This document shows, piece after piece, positions 1 to 11,497 of a DNA stretch of 64,000 nucleotides. Source of the stretch: Actinomortierella ambigua (taxonomy: Eukaryota > Mortierellomycota > Mortierellomycetes > Mortierellales > Mortierellaceae); assembly GCA_016098155.1 (NCBI GenBank), contig JAAAJB010000065.1:1-64000 (forward strand), written 5' to 3'. Both the position numbers and the translations under genes were made by a program. Within the stretch, counting starts at the first letter, position 1. Each line of letters starts with the position of its first letter. Below the pieces are notes generated by a model. It saw only the letters and a program-made list of their open reading frames with translations. It made no database searches and was not told the DNA's origin.

Positions 1-1687
1 ATCGACGTCGCTCTGTTCGACACCTCGACCATTTTCGTACATCCATCCAAGGCTGTTCTGTGCATCTGGATCCCCTTGGATGGCCGCCTTGGTGTACCAC
101 TTGACAGACCTGACATCGCTCTGTTCGACGCCTCGACCAGTCTGGTACATACATCCAACCCTGAACTGTGTTCTGACATCTCCTTTTTCTTCCACCTGAA
201 TTTCAGCTCTCGCTTCGATTCTGCCCTGGTTGGTATCTGACACATTCATCACAGATACTGGGCTAGATTTCATGGCCTCTAGTCGCTTTAGCGTGGTCGT
301 ACGAAACGAATCCTTGTCGCATGGATCGTTCTTTACCGATTGAAAAGTGCGATACGAAGCAGTGTCAGCACTACCATGCCGTTTCGATCTTCTTCGGTCC
401 GTTGCTTGTTTGTACCACCTGGCTGCCTCATTGTCGCTCTGCTCTGTGCCGCGACCTTCGGCATACATGCCACCAACACGATCCATGGCGTCGATATGGC
501 CTTGCTGTGCTGCTCGAAGGTACCAAAAGAGGGCCATTTCGTTGTCATTTGGGACACCACCACTGCCAGTCTCGTACATCTCTGCAAGAGACACTTGTGC
601 ATCGACATCGTTGAGCACCGCCTTGCGGTTCAGGCTGGCAAACTCTATTAGTAGCTGGGTGGCTCTCGGCTCTTCAGGCACCGAAATCACTGAAGACACC
701 GAAAATGGGACGTCAGAGGTCACGCCTTGTTCCGGCGAGTTATCGCTCGACGCGCGCCATGGGGCGCCGGGGGTAGTAGCACTCTGATATGCCGATGAGG
801 CATCGTCCATGATGGCCATCTTGTTAGCGGCTGGTCGGTCGGATGGGTCTTGCTTCCAACAAAGGTCGACCCAATGGTGGTAGATAGTTGGCGTCTTTTC
901 GGGCAGCTGCTCGCGTTGGCCACTATGAACAGCCTGCGCCACTAAAACGTTATTGCTCATGGTCCTGAAAGGAACAGTGCACATGGCTGCCATCTCCCAC
1001 ATCACCATTCCCAAAGCGTATATGTCCGACTTGATGCTGTATCGGGGTCGCTCTGAGAGAACCAACTCAGGAGCCAGCCATCGGAAAGTGCCTCGCATGA
1101 CTTCCGTCGAATGACCACCACTGGATGTCTTGACCACCGCAAGTCCAAAGTCACAGAGCTTGACTTCCATGAGCCCTGTGAGGAGCACATTATCGCTCTT
1201 GAGATCTCGATGGAGGATGCCTTCATGATGAATGTAGGCCAGACCATCGGCAATCTCCTGTGCTATCCGACTTTTGGTATGCCAGCCGGCTACGCGCGAA
1301 TCCTCGATGGCTAGCTTGAGACTGCCACCTTCGGCAAAGTCCGTGACAAGAGAGATCTCGTTGCCTTGACGATGCACGCCGTAGAACTGGATGATATGGC
1401 GGTACTGAAGGTGTTTGAGTACGCTAATCTCTTGTTCAATGGTCTCGACCTGGTCTGTGGTATGTCGATGGAGCCGAAACTTCTTTATGGCGGCCTTGCG
1501 AGTGTTGTAGCGGCCCTGGAAGACCACACCGTACATGCCAGCACCAATAAATTCTCCTATCTCTAACACGGGCTGGAAAAGAGGGAGGGGGTGTTAGTAT
1601 TCTGGCCGCAAGATGTGAATCGGTATCGGGGGCAGATGAGTGTACCGGTTGGTATATGCATACTTGCGTGGTACTTTTGGAATTCAT
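1..1687 (-). CDS. Protein kinase with C-terminal Sel1 repeats (copy 1, 3' end beyond window)
   Basis: Exons are 1664-1687 and 1-1572 on the minus strand, joined across a GTATGC...CCAG intron of 91 nt. Exon 1 encodes only MNSKSTTQ; the frame from 1572 to the window edge has no stop. The kinase domain comes first: glycine loop IGAGMYG, VAIK-type AAIKKF, catalytic HRDLKSDN, DFGL, and WLAPE. A linker of about 75 residues containing KRLEAMKSS follows, with Sel1 repeats on either side of it (MYETG, MYAEGRGTEQSD, MYQTGRGVEQSD, MYENGRGVEQSD). The kinase resembles tyrosine-kinase-like serine/threonine kinases. Sel1 repeats are alpha-alpha protein-binding units, so a receptor or scaffold role is inferred; the ligand is unknown. 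It has the same layout as the copies starting at 4782, 9545 and 14488. Confidence 0.9.
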
Positions 1688-1803
1688 TCTGCAGCGAGAT
1701 GTGGGCCTGTCCAGATGATGGTGTGCGGATGAGAAAATTGAATGAGATGGCAATGAGAGAGGCTGATGAGCTGTGAATATACGATTCCTCGCTGTTTTTT
1801 TTC

Positions 1804-1815
1804 TTGTGTTCACAA
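1804..1815 (-). promoter_or_regulatory. Shared palindromic upstream element, copy 1
   Basis: TTGTGTTCACAA (TTGTG-TT-CACAA inverted repeat) lies 117 bp upstream of the start codon at 1687. The same 12-mer with flanking CAAA occurs 106-141 bp upstream of the other three kinase-Sel1 genes. It could be an operator or core promoter element, or only part of the duplicated unit. Confidence 0.45.
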
Positions 1816-1929
1816 ACAAATAGGTGAGGTGAGGGTATTGCAAAATTTCTCTTGCATATTTCGATGGCTATGGGCTCGTCGACACAGAGTTTTTTTCAAC
1901 AGTTGGAGGGTAAGTGTCTACGAGAATGA

Positions 1930-2308
1930 TCCGGATCTGCAGAAACGGAATGCTATCGGAACATATGCTCACTCGGGGCCATCGTATGAGGACAAGCATG
2001 GCGACGGCTTTCCAGACGAGTGAAAGGTGCAGTCCACATTGGCTGTTGGAGTGGCGGCTCATCACGAGCAATTCTAGTTTCACACTCATGGCGGGGGCAG
2101 CCTGCAGTGAGGGTTACAGGGAACCATCATCAGTACATGCAATATGTACAAGTCTGGCCCACTGCTTGTCAGTGCCGGCTATGATGTCCACTCCATGCAG
2201 GACGTCCCCGTGTTTACACAAAGCCCTGGATCGGAGCTGTTCCGAGTTGTGATGGCCAACACTCAAGTCTCCCACACTGTTGCGGCTGTTCTGGAACTGG
2301 GCGGGTAG
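1930..2308 (+). pseudogene. Duplicated coding relic with acidic GDGFPDE motif (copy A)
   Basis: The plus strand encodes LQKRNAIGTYA then YEDKHGDGFPDE, after which TGA replaces the Trp codon kept in copy B. Further on another frame is open to a TAG at 2306-2308 and reads YDVHSMQDVPVFTQ and ELFRVVMANTQVSHT. The D-x-D-G-D-G-x-x-D pattern of copy B resembles calcium-binding loops of the thrombospondin type 3/dockerin kind. Frame breaks and the stop argue for a dead fragment of an unrelated gene carried along in the duplicated unit. I do not recognise the parent gene. Confidence 0.4.
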
Positions 2309-2806
2309 GTGGACGAAGTAGGATGGTGACCGCTGTGGTGAAAATGACTGGACGCTACTCATTGAGTGTTGGAGCCATAGCTCTCTCCCAGAGATCTGTC
2401 AGTAGTTGACACTTAACATTTTTTTTTAGCATTTTCACCGAGAACTTGTCGCCTCCTTGTTGGCTAGCATTTTCGCCACTTAACTAGTCTCTAATAGATG
2501 CGGCATGATCAACGATTGTTGTTGTTTTTGTCTGCTTTGAAAGCACTAAATGATGTCCTGCTGTGGGTGAGATTGGGTGCCAGAAGAGCTCCTTCTTCAT
2601 CCAGGAGTTCCGTAAATCATCTTCTCTCAAAATCGTGGCGAGTCCAAGGCTAGGGCACACATTTGAGGGTGATGCATTCAGATGGTTTTCATTGTTGCTA
2701 TAGTCACAAAGCAAAATATTAGGAGCCCTAGCTGGCACATAAACTCGTAACAAAACCTTAGAAAAATCTGTTGACAAGGACATTAGCCCGAGGACAACCC
2801 AAACTT

Positions 2807-4782
2807 TTATTGTCTCCGAAGGAACTCCATCCTTTGCTGCGAGTCGAGGTGGCCTTGTTCTGCGGCCTTCTTGTACCATACAAGCGCCCCGTCCTTGTCC
2901 ATGCGAACGCCTCGGCCTCGCTCATAGAGCCGCCCGAGATTGTGCCGGGCTGCCACATATCCTTTCTCGGCTCCAACGCGATTCACCTCAACAGCATCAG
3001 AATCACTACATCGTGTCTGTCGATCAGGCGATGTGAGCCACTGGACATGAAAGTGTGCACTTGGATGTCCTTTATCGTTGGCTCTGAGGAAAAAATCAAG
3101 TGCATGCTCGTCACTTGCCTCTACACCGAAGCCAAGTTCATACATCGACGCAAGATTTCCGAGGCCATATGCATTACCCTGCGCCGAGCTTTTTTTGTAC
3201 CACTCCACAGCTATTGTATCGTCTTGCTTAACGCCTCCACCCACTTCATACAAACACCCAAGGTTGCTCTGTGCATTCGAATCCCCTTGATTTGACGCCT
3301 CGGTAAACCACTTGACCGCCTCGACATCGCTTTGTTTGACACCTCGACCATCCAGGTACATCGATCCAAGGTTGCTCTGTGCATCCGAGTCTCCTTGTCT
3401 GGCTGCCTTGATGAACCACTGGGCCGCCTCGACATCATTCTGTTCGACACCTCGACCATCCAGGTACATCCATCCAAGGTTGTACTGTCCACCAGGATTC
3501 CCTTGCCTAGCCGCCCTGGTGTACCACTTGACCGCCTCGACATCGCTCTGCTCGACACCTTGACCTTCGGCATACATATCACCAATACGATCCATGGCGA
3601 CGAGGTGGCCTAGTTGCGCTGCTCGAAGATACCAAGTAAAGGCCTTTTCACTGACCTTTGGGACACCACCAACGCCATCCTCGTACATCTCTGCAAGGGA
3701 CACTTGAGCATCAACATCATTGAGCATCGCCTTGCGGCTAAGGCTGATAAACTCCCCTCGTGGCCGGACGGTTTTCGCTCCCGCAGGCGTTGAAGTTGCC
3801 AAGCACGAATCATGAGAGATCATGCTATTCTTGTGTGTGTTGTCGGTCAACGTGCACCATAATGTGCCGGCGGTGTTCGTAACGTCAAGTCCCGAAGAGG
3901 CATCGTCCACGATGATCACCTCGCGAGCGTTCGGTCGGTCGGATGGGTCTTGCTTCCAACACAGGTCGACCCAATGCTGATAGATAGTTGGTGTCTTTTC
4001 GGGCAGCTGCTCACGGCGGCCGCCATGAACGGCCTGCGCCACGACATAGTTGCTCCTAATGGTCCTGAAGGGAACAGTGTACATGGCTGCCATCTCCCAC
4101 ATCACCATCCCGAACGCATACATGTCCGACTTGTTGCTGTATCGAGGTCGCTCTGAGATGGCCAGTTCAGGAGCCAGCCATCGGATTGTGCCTCGTGTTG
4201 CTTCAGTCGTATGACCATCACATGATGTCTTGACCACCGCGAGTCCAAAATCACAGAGCTTAACCTCCATGTGGATCGAGAGAAGCACATTGTCGCTCTT
4301 GAGATCTCGATGGAGGATTCCTTCGTGATGGATGTAGGTCAGGCCATAGGCAACCTCCTGGGCTATCCGACTCTTGACATGCCAGCCGGCGACACGTGAA
4401 TCCTCGATGGCTTGCCTGAGACTACCACCTTCGGCAAAGTCCATGACAAGTGAGATCTCCTTGTCTTGATGATGCACGCCGTAGAACTGGATGATATGGC
4501 GGTACTGAAGGTGTCTGAGCATTCCAATCTCTTGTTTGATCAATTTGGCCTGGTCTTCGGTATGTTGATGTAGCCAAAACTTCTTGATGGCAGCCTTGCG
4601 AGTGTTATAACGGCCCTTGAAGACGGCACCGTATGCGCCAGCACCGATGAGTTTTCCTATCTCTAACACAGCCTAGAAAGGAGGGGTGTGTTAGTATTCT
4701 GGCGAAAGAGGGGGGTGGTATCGGGCGCAGACGAGCAAACCGGCCGGTATATGCTTACTTGTGTGGTGTTTTCGGAGTTCAT
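2807..4782 (-). CDS. Protein kinase with C-terminal Sel1 repeats (copy 2)
   Basis: Exons are 4759-4782 (MNSENTTQ) and 2807-4672, joined over an 86-nt GTAAGC...CTAG intron in phase 0, giving 629 residues. The kinase domain spans about 12-280: IGAGAYG loop, Lys in AAIKKF at about 38, HRDLKSDN at 129-136, DFG at 149-151 and WLAPE near 173-177. About seven Sel1 repeats follow directly (for example GWMYLDGRGVEQND). The linker of copies 1 and 4 is missing and this is the shortest complete copy. The C-terminal block with SPDRQTRCSDSDAVEVNR, YVAARHNLGRLYERG and QQRMEFLRRQ is shared with copy 5 and with the pseudogene at 5962. All catalytic residues are present, so an active serine/threonine kinase is expected. 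Confidence 0.93.
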
Positions 4783-4887
4783 GCTTCAGAGAGATGTAGG
4801 CCAGGTGTTCGGATGACGGTGTGCGGATGAGACAAATGAATGAGATTGCAATGAGGGAGGTTGATGAGCTGTGAATATACATCTGTC

Positions 4888-4899
4888 TTGTGTTCACAA
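4888..4899 (-). promoter_or_regulatory. Shared palindromic upstream element, copy 2
   Basis: TTGTGTTCACAA lies 106 bp upstream of the start codon at 4782 and is followed on the plus strand by ACAAATAGATGAGAG, as at copy 1. Confidence 0.45.
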
Positions 4900-5035
4900 A
4901 CAAATAGATGAGAGCATGGCAGTCGAGCATGTCCTTCAGGCGCAAATTTTGTCTTGCGTGGTACTTGTCACACAGCAATGCAATTGATGTCTTTGGATCT
5001 CCTGACAGTCGACACAGAGTTTGGCAACAGTGGGA

Positions 5036-5470
5036 AAGGAAACACCAGCAACGGTTGTATGGATCTGCAGAAGCGCAATGCTATCGGAACATATGCTCGC
5101 TTGGGATGGTCATCTTATGAGGACAAGGATGGCGACGGCTTTCCAGACGAGTGGAAGGTGCGGTTCACATTGGATGCAGGAGTGGTATCGGCACCGGCTC
5201 ACCATGAGCAGTTCCAGGCCCACACTCATGACTCGCGGTAGCCTGCACTCCCTGCAGTGGGAGCCATCATCAGTACACGGTACACGTCCCCAACCCCAGC
5301 GAAGATCAGGATGTTATGTAATTGTCTGGCACACTGCCTGAGCGACAGCTTTGGTGGTCACTCCATGTAGACATTCTCGTCTGTACACAAGGCTCTGAGT
5401 TAGACCTGCTCTGAGGCGTGATGGGCCGCATTCAGGTATTTCACATATCGCAACTGTCCTAGGACCAGGC
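5036..5470 (+). pseudogene. Duplicated coding relic with DKDGDGFPDEW motif (copy B)
   Basis: The plus strand reads MDLQKRNAIGTYARLGW, SSYEDKDGDGFPDEWKVRF and then stops in CTCGCGGTAG near 5241. The nucleotide similarity to 1930-2308 continues past that stop, although both copies have lost the frame there. The protein-level similarity of the two copies, in a frame unrelated to the kinases, suggests a former exon of a secreted or calcium-binding protein. No complete gene can be built. Confidence 0.4.
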
Positions 5471-5961
5471 GAACAAGGGAACATGTAGGGTGGCCATAGC
5501 TGCTGCGAGAATGACTACTCAGCTTTCGTTGAATGTTGAAGTCATAGTTCTCTCTTCTATAGATCAGTCAGTTGGCAACTTCAATACCTTGTTTCAGCAT
5601 TTTCTCATCGAGACGTTGCCGTTACCTCTCTAGCCAACACCTTTGCGCCCCAAGAAGTCTAATAAATACGCTATTGTTTGTGTTTGATTTTGCTTGATCT
5701 GAATGTATTAAATGGTGTTCCGGTGTGGGTGAGATTAGACCCTGGCGAAACTCCTTCCTCATCCAGGAGTAACAAAAAAAAGTGCGTAATCCACTACCTC
5801 TCAAACTCTAAGTGAGAGAGTCCAAGGCTAGGACAATATCCAGCACACATTTGAGACTGACGTCGATGGTTTCCATTGTTGTAAGAGACTAAAGATCTCA
5901 ATATGATGGATCCCACCTCCTCAGATACAACTGTTGAAAAAAGCACCAATCCGAGAGAAAA

Positions 5962-6617
5962 TCAAGCTCTTAATTGCTTCTGAAGAAACTCCATCCTTTG
6001 CTGCGAGTCATCGTGGCCTTGTTCTGCGGCCTTCCTGTACCACACAAGCGCTTGGTCCTTGTCCATGTGAACGCCTCGGCCTTGCTCATAGAGTCTCCCG
6101 AGATTGTGCTGGGCCGCCACATATCCTTTCTCGGCTCCAATGCGATTCACCTCAGCCGCAACCGAATCATTACATGATGTCCGACGATCCGGCGCCGTGA
6201 ACCACTCACTGGACATAAAAGTGTGCATTTGAATCTCCTTTTTCGTTGGCCCTAGTGAATAAATCGAGTGCGTGGTGGTCACTTGCCTCAACACCGAAGC
6301 CAAGTTCATACATTGATGCAAGATTTCCGTGGCCTTGTGCATTGCCCTGGGCCGATCTTGATTTGAATCATTCTACAGCTAACATATCGTCTTGCTTGAC
6401 GCCTCGATCCAAGTCATACACCCACCTTGCGCCGCTCTGTCTATAAGGATCCCCTTGACTGGCCGCCTTGGTGTGCCACATGAGCGCCTTGACATCGCTC
6501 TGTTCGACACCTCGACCATCCGAGTACATCCATCCAAGGCTGTGCTGAGCCATCGGACTCCCTTGACTGGTCGCCTTGGTGAATCACTTGACCGCCTTGG
6601 CATTGCTCTACCTCTTA
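5962..6617 (-). pseudogene. 3' fragment of a kinase-Sel1 gene cut off by the LTR insertion
   Basis: Read on the minus strand this is the missing C-terminal half of the gene at 6684-9545: Sel1 repeats (SLGWMYSDGRGVEQSDVK, NLASMYELGFGVEASD) and the family C-terminal block (TAPDRRTSC, RIGAEKGYVAAQHNLGRLYE, QQRMEFLQKQ). It has no kinase domain and no start. Damage is visible: Trp codons TGG have become TGA after AKAVK and after MLAVE; a 4-bp AGTG duplication after FYVQ shifts the frame; and a small deletion lies next to the LTR. Its upstream edge is exactly the LTR target site. It is not expected to encode protein. Confidence 0.85.
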
Positions 6618-6734
6618 CCGAGTGTAACACACTGGTAGCAAGGACACTGTTATAGAAGAAAGAAAGGATGATTTATTGTCAATTTACGAGGGTCCTATTA
6701 AATAGGCGAACGGGGTTATTCCTGTCACACTGAG
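6618..6734 (-). mobile_element. 107-bp solo-LTR-like insertion with 5-bp target-site duplication
   Basis: The element is 6623-6729. On the minus strand it starts TGTGACA and ends TGTTACA, giving TG...CA ends and a 6/7 terminal inverted repeat. It contains CCTATTTAATAGG (TATA-like, 6694-6706) followed by AATAAA (6672-6677), the order expected in an LTR. The flanks are CTCAG and CTCGG on the minus strand (plus-strand 6618-6622 CCGAG, 6730-6734 CTGAG), a 5-bp duplication with one mismatch. It sits inside a Sel1 repeat. At 107 bp it is short for an ordinary LTR and may come from a TRIM-type miniature element. No internal retrotransposon sequence is present. Confidence 0.7.
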
Positions 6735-9545
6735 GCTGTACCGTGCCTTTAGATTCCCTTGCCTGGCCGCCTTTGTGAGCCACTTGCGGGCCTTGGCTTC
6801 GCTCTGTTTGACACCGTGACCATTCCGGTACATCACTCCAAGGTAGTACTGTGCATCTGGATTCCCTTGGCTGGCTGACTTGGTGTACCACTTGACGGCC
6901 TCGATATCGCTCTCTTCGACACCTCGACCATAGCAATACATCCACCCAAGGTTGCACTGTGCATCTAGATCGCCTTCTCTGGCCGCCTTGGTATACCATT
7001 TGACCGCCTCGACATCGCTCTGTTCGACGCCTCGACCATTCACGTACATCCATCCAAGGTTGAACTGTGCATTTGAGTTCCCTTGGCTGGCCGCCTTGGT
7101 GTACCACTTAACCGCCTCGACATCGCTCTGCTCGACACCTTGACCATTTTCGTACATCGATCCAAGGTTGACCTGTGCTTTCGGACCCCCTTGGCTGGCC
7201 GCCTTGGTGTACCACTTGACCGCCTCGACATCGCTTTGTTCGACACCTCGACCAGTCTTGTACATCAGTCCAAGGTTGAACTGTGCTTTTGGATTCCCTT
7301 GGCTAGCTGCTTTGGTGAACCACTTGAAGGCCTCGACATCGCTCTGTTTGACATCTCGACCATTCAAGTACATATATCCGAGGGTGCACTGTGCCTGTGG
7401 ACACCCTTGGCTCGCCGCTTTGGTGAACCACTTGACGGCCTTGACATCGCTCTGTTCGACACCCTGCCCATTTTTATACATTGCTCCAAGGCTGTTCTGT
7501 GCATCTGAAATCCCTTGACTGGCCGCCTTTGTAAACCACTTGACCGCCCTGACATCACTCTTTTCAACACCTCGACCCTCCAAGTACATCACCCCGAGGT
7601 TGTACTGTGCATCTGGATTCCCTTGACTAGCGGCCTTGGTGTACCACTTGACGGCCTCGACATCACTCTGTTCGACACCTCGACCCTCCAAGTACATCAC
7701 TCCAAGGCAGTACTGCCCATTTGGACTCTCTTGGCTGGCCGCCTTTGTGAACCACTTGACCGCTTCGACATCACTCTGTTCGACACCTTGACCATTAGAA
7801 GACATTACTCCGAGGTTGTGCTGTGCATCTGGATTTCCTTGGCGAGCTGCCTTGGTGAACCACTTGGCGGCCTCGACATCACTTTGTTCGACACCTTGAC
7901 CAATCTTGTACATCCATCCAAGGTTGAACTGTGCATTTGAGTTCCCTTGGCTGGCCGCCTTGGTGTACCATCTGAACGCCTCGATATCGCTCTGTTCAAC
8001 AACTCGACCAGTCTCGTACATCAATCCAATGTTGAACTGTGCTCTGGCGTCCCCTCCTTCTGCCGCCTGAATTTCAGCTCTTGCTTGAACTCTGTCTTGG
8101 TTGGTATCCCGCACATTCATCACGGATCCGAGGCTAGATTTCATGGCCGCAAGTCGCTTTCGTGACGTCGTAAGAAACCAACTCTTGTCGTCTGGGTCTT
8201 GCTCTGCCGATTGCAAAGCGCCATTAGAAGCAATGTGAACACCACCATTCTGTTTTGATGTTCTTTGTTCCGTTGCTTGTTTGTTCCACCTGGCCGCTTC
8301 ATCGTCGCTCTGCTCTGTGCCTCGACCTTCGGCATACATGTCACTAACACGATCCATGGCATCGAGGTTGCCAAGTTGTGCTGCTCGAAGATACCAAGTG
8401 AAAGCCTTTTCATTGTCTTTGGGGACACCACCATTGCCAGTCTCGTACATCTCTGCAAGAGACACCTGTGCATCAACATCATTGAGCACCGCCTTCCGGC
8501 TCAGGCTGACGAACTCCATTCGTGGCTGGACGGCTGTCGCTTCCGCAGGCGCTGGAGTTACTACGGGTGACATCTCAGGGATAATGCTGAGCTCATGTAT
8601 GTCGTGGGCCAATGCGGGCCAGGATGTGCCAGCGAGGTCCGTGCCCTGGCCTCTGGATAACGCATCGTCCACGATGATCATCTCGTGGGCATCTGGTCGC
8701 TCGGATGGGTCTTGCTTCCAACATAGGTCGACCCAATGCTGGTAAATGACTGGTGTCTCTTTTGGTAGCTGCTCACGCTGACCGCCATGAACAGCCTGCG
8801 CCACTGCAAGGTTATTGCTCATGGCCTTGAAGGGAACAGTGCACATGGCGGCCATCTCCCACATCACCATCCCCAACGCGTACATGTCCGACTTGTTGCT
8901 GTATCGAGGTCGCTTTGCGACAACCAACTCAGGCGCCAGCCATCGGAACGTGCCTCGCATGACTTCAGTTGAATGGCCACCACTCGATGTCTTGACCACG
9001 GCGAGTCCAAAGTCACAGAGCTTGACTTCCATGAGACCTGAGAGAAGCACATTGTCGCTCCTGAGATCTCGATGGATGATTCCTTCGTGATGAATATAGG
9101 TCAGACCATCGGCAATCTCCTGTGCAATCCGACTCTTGGTATGCCAGCCGGCCACGCGTGAATCCTCGATGGCCTGCCTGAGACTACCACCTTCGGCAAA
9201 GTCCGTGACAAGTGAGATCTTGTTGTCTTGGTGATACACGCCATAGTACTGGATGATATGGCGGTACCGAAGGTGTTTGAGCAAGCTAATCTCTTGTTCG
9301 ATGATTTTAGCCTGGTCTGTAGTATGTTGATGGAGCCGAAACTTCTTGATGGCAGCCTTGCGAGTGTTGTAGCGACACCTAAAGACGACACCGTACGTGC
9401 CAGCACCGATGAACTCTCCTATCTCTAGCACATCCTGGAGAAGAGAGGGAGGTTAGTAATTGGGGCGGTAGAGGGTGGCAGACCAGGTGGCAAACGAGCG
9501 TGCCGGCTGGTATCTTTTTACCTGCGTGGTGTTTCCAGAGTTCAT
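6684..9545 (-). CDS. Protein kinase with about 14 Sel1 repeats, truncated by an LTR (copy 4)
   Basis: Exons are 9522-9545 (MNSGNTTQ) and 6684-9434, joined over an 87-nt intron (GTAAAA...CCAG), giving 924 residues. Kinase motifs are IGAGTYG, AAIKKF, HRDLRSDN, DFGL and WLAPE. The linker with KRLAAMKSS and DTNQDRVQARAE is shared with copy 1. About 14 Sel1 units of 36 residues follow (consensus GNPDAQYNLGVMYxxGRGVEQSDVEAVKWYTKAA, split here only for description). The last unit breaks off at ARYSLS, and the final residues VTGITPFAYLIGPS plus the TAA are encoded by the LTR; an AATAAA signal follows about 7 nt after the stop. The family C-terminal block is lost. The kinase looks active; the sensor end is shortened. 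Confidence 0.92.
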
Positions 9546-11497
9546 TCTGCAAAGAGGAATCAAATGTTCAGATGGCGGTGTGTGGATGAGAATCAGTGGA
9601 TGATGGCAATGAGAGGGAGGTTAATGTGAATGTATGATTCCTGCCTTTTGTCACCTTGTCACGTCTTTCTTGTGTTCACAAACAAAGTGATGAGAGCAAT
9701 ACAGAGTATGTCCCTCAGCTGAAAAGCCGATGTTGTATTCTGCTTTCAGAAGTTTTTGTTTCTCACACGGACGGAGTAACCTGTACAATCGTGTTTTGTT
9801 CACAGTGTTTCCCTTAAAGACACCCTGAAGAGGAAGGAATCCTTGCTACAAATGGGTGAGCAACGGGTTGCCAGCGCGGACAGGATCTCCAGTAATTTTA
9901 TTGTGGAAACCGCTGGAACAGTGTGATTAAAAAAAAAAAAAAAAAAAGACCAAGGCTTTGCCACGAGCTTTCTCAACTCATTCAATGGGTGCCCCAATGT
10001 TATGCAAGGCCACGACGTTCTTCTGTTCAGAAGTTGAACGTTGATATCGCTCTTTTCACGCATAGTTATCTTTTTGGGAGCAAGTAAATCGCGCTTTGGG
10101 CATAGGCAAAAGCTGGAATAACAACTTCGAGCATTAAAAAAGATGATAGCGACAATAAAAAAATATGGTAAATGTGATATAGATTGTAGTAAGGTGAAGG
10201 TGACAGCGTCGAGGAAAGGATTTGAGGATCAGGTGCAAAACTGACTCAATCTGAGTCAACAACAGGATCGGAAGTGCGAAAGACAGCTGAATCTGCTGTA
10301 GAGCCCTGCAGCATGGTCACGAGAAAGTCGATAAGTAGCAGGAACAGCGATGGCACGAAAAAAGCTGCATCAAAGTGCATCTCCTGGAATTCTGCGGCTG
10401 AGAAAATGACAAAAGCTGGACACTCTTGGGCCAAGCAAGCTACTAAAACTCCGCGACAGCACGGCAGTAGCTGCTGCCGACAGACACAATCAGTACATGT
10501 CTCCTCACCTCCTAACTACACTCTCCAATTACACTTTCTACGGTTACATCCATTATACCTGCACAGACTGCATACACGCGCCATACCCACTAGTGTCGAC
10601 TCTCACATCGCTTACAGTCGGAGAAAATTCGTCGGCGGCCTTCAAGATTTCAAAGGCATAGAATTACAATATAGTGCCATCTCTCTAAAAGGTCAAGAGA
10701 CTTCCCTTTCCGGCTCTTCGTATCAAATATCTCAAATTGTTCCACTTATCCTCTCGCTGAAAGCCTGCACGCTTTAACACAAGACTGGGGCGGTCTCCGC
10801 GCCAACAGCAAAAGGACCAACAGGCGCACTTTTCCATTCGAGCCCAACACCATGCCCATCCACTTATCCTTTCAATTTTTAGTCTATGTCAGTTTGTTCC
10901 GCGCAATGTTTGTTGCTAGCGTCTTTGGTGCTGGTGGATATACAACAGTCCCTAGAAGGTCGGTGAGCTGCATAGAGCATGAAGATAGTGTGGTTAACAA
11001 TCGTATAATCTGAAATGTTAAATGTCCACCCATTCTCCTCGAACATTCAAGATGTTGCAATTATCCACTTAGCATTACCACTGTTCACTGACCTTTGATT
11101 TCGAGGTTGTCATGTATCAATAGACACGTCAGCAACAAACAAATTAATGAGTAATCTGAGACGAAGTAATTTGTTAGACAGCGAGAACGATAGCATATGT
11201 GTGTCATTTGTTGTGGGTCTATCATGGCTGCTTGGTTTTTTTTTTATAGAAATACAATCATGCTATTGTTACAAAAGGAAACTAAATCTGTATGTGAATG
11301 AAGAGCTGGCAAAATGACAAGCATGGTTTGTTAAAAAACAAACTCTGAGGTTCCATTTAAGCACCAGTCTCTAGAACACAACAAGAGAGTGATTGTCCCT
11401 GCAGGCGGTTCATTTGCTCCCATACTCATTGTGCATGGGTCTATGTTCCAACTCAAGACAGCCTTACATAAAGACCAACCGTCAAAGATCAAACTCT
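9546..11497. other. Intergenic region between kinase-Sel1 copies 4 and 5
   Basis: The part next to copy 4 (to about 10.0 kb) is similar to the region upstream of copy 5 near 14.6-15.0 kb: GTGAGCARCGGGT, then a homopolymer (A19 at 9930-9948 here, C16 at 14887-14902 there), then CCAAGGCTTTGCC-like sequence. A plus-strand open frame at 10274-10777 (167 codons) has no recognisable domain or splice support. The rest shows nothing I can assign. Confidence 0.5.
9670..9681 (-). promoter_or_regulatory. Shared palindromic upstream element, copy 4
   Basis: TTGTGTTCACAA lies 125 bp upstream of the start at 9545, in the same context as the other copies. Confidence 0.45.

Larger units (their letters stand above)
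1688..2806. other. Intergenic part of the duplicated unit
   Basis: No intact gene is seen between the start of kinase-Sel1 copy 1 and the stop of copy 2. The stretch aligns by eye with 4783-5961: both carry the upstream palindrome, a plus-strand relic with a GDGFPDE motif, and a 3' segment containing TGTGGGTGAGATTAG/G and CATCCAGGAGT. This marks a roughly 3.2-kb tandem duplication that includes the kinase gene and its flanks. Confidence 0.6.
4783..5961. other. Intergenic part of the duplicated unit (second copy)
   Basis: Homologous to 1688-2806. It holds the upstream region of kinase-Sel1 copy 2, relic B, and the downstream flank of the pseudogene at 5962-6617. No intact gene is seen. Confidence 0.6.

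Noticed and set aside
6684..8100. Regular repeats of about 108 bp that could suggest a satellite or CRISPR-like array
   Set aside because: The period equals 36 codons and the translation is a continuous series of Sel1 repeats with variable positions.
10274..10777. 167-codon plus-strand frame between the kinase genes
   Set aside because: No domain, no promoter or splice context, and composition like random sequence.
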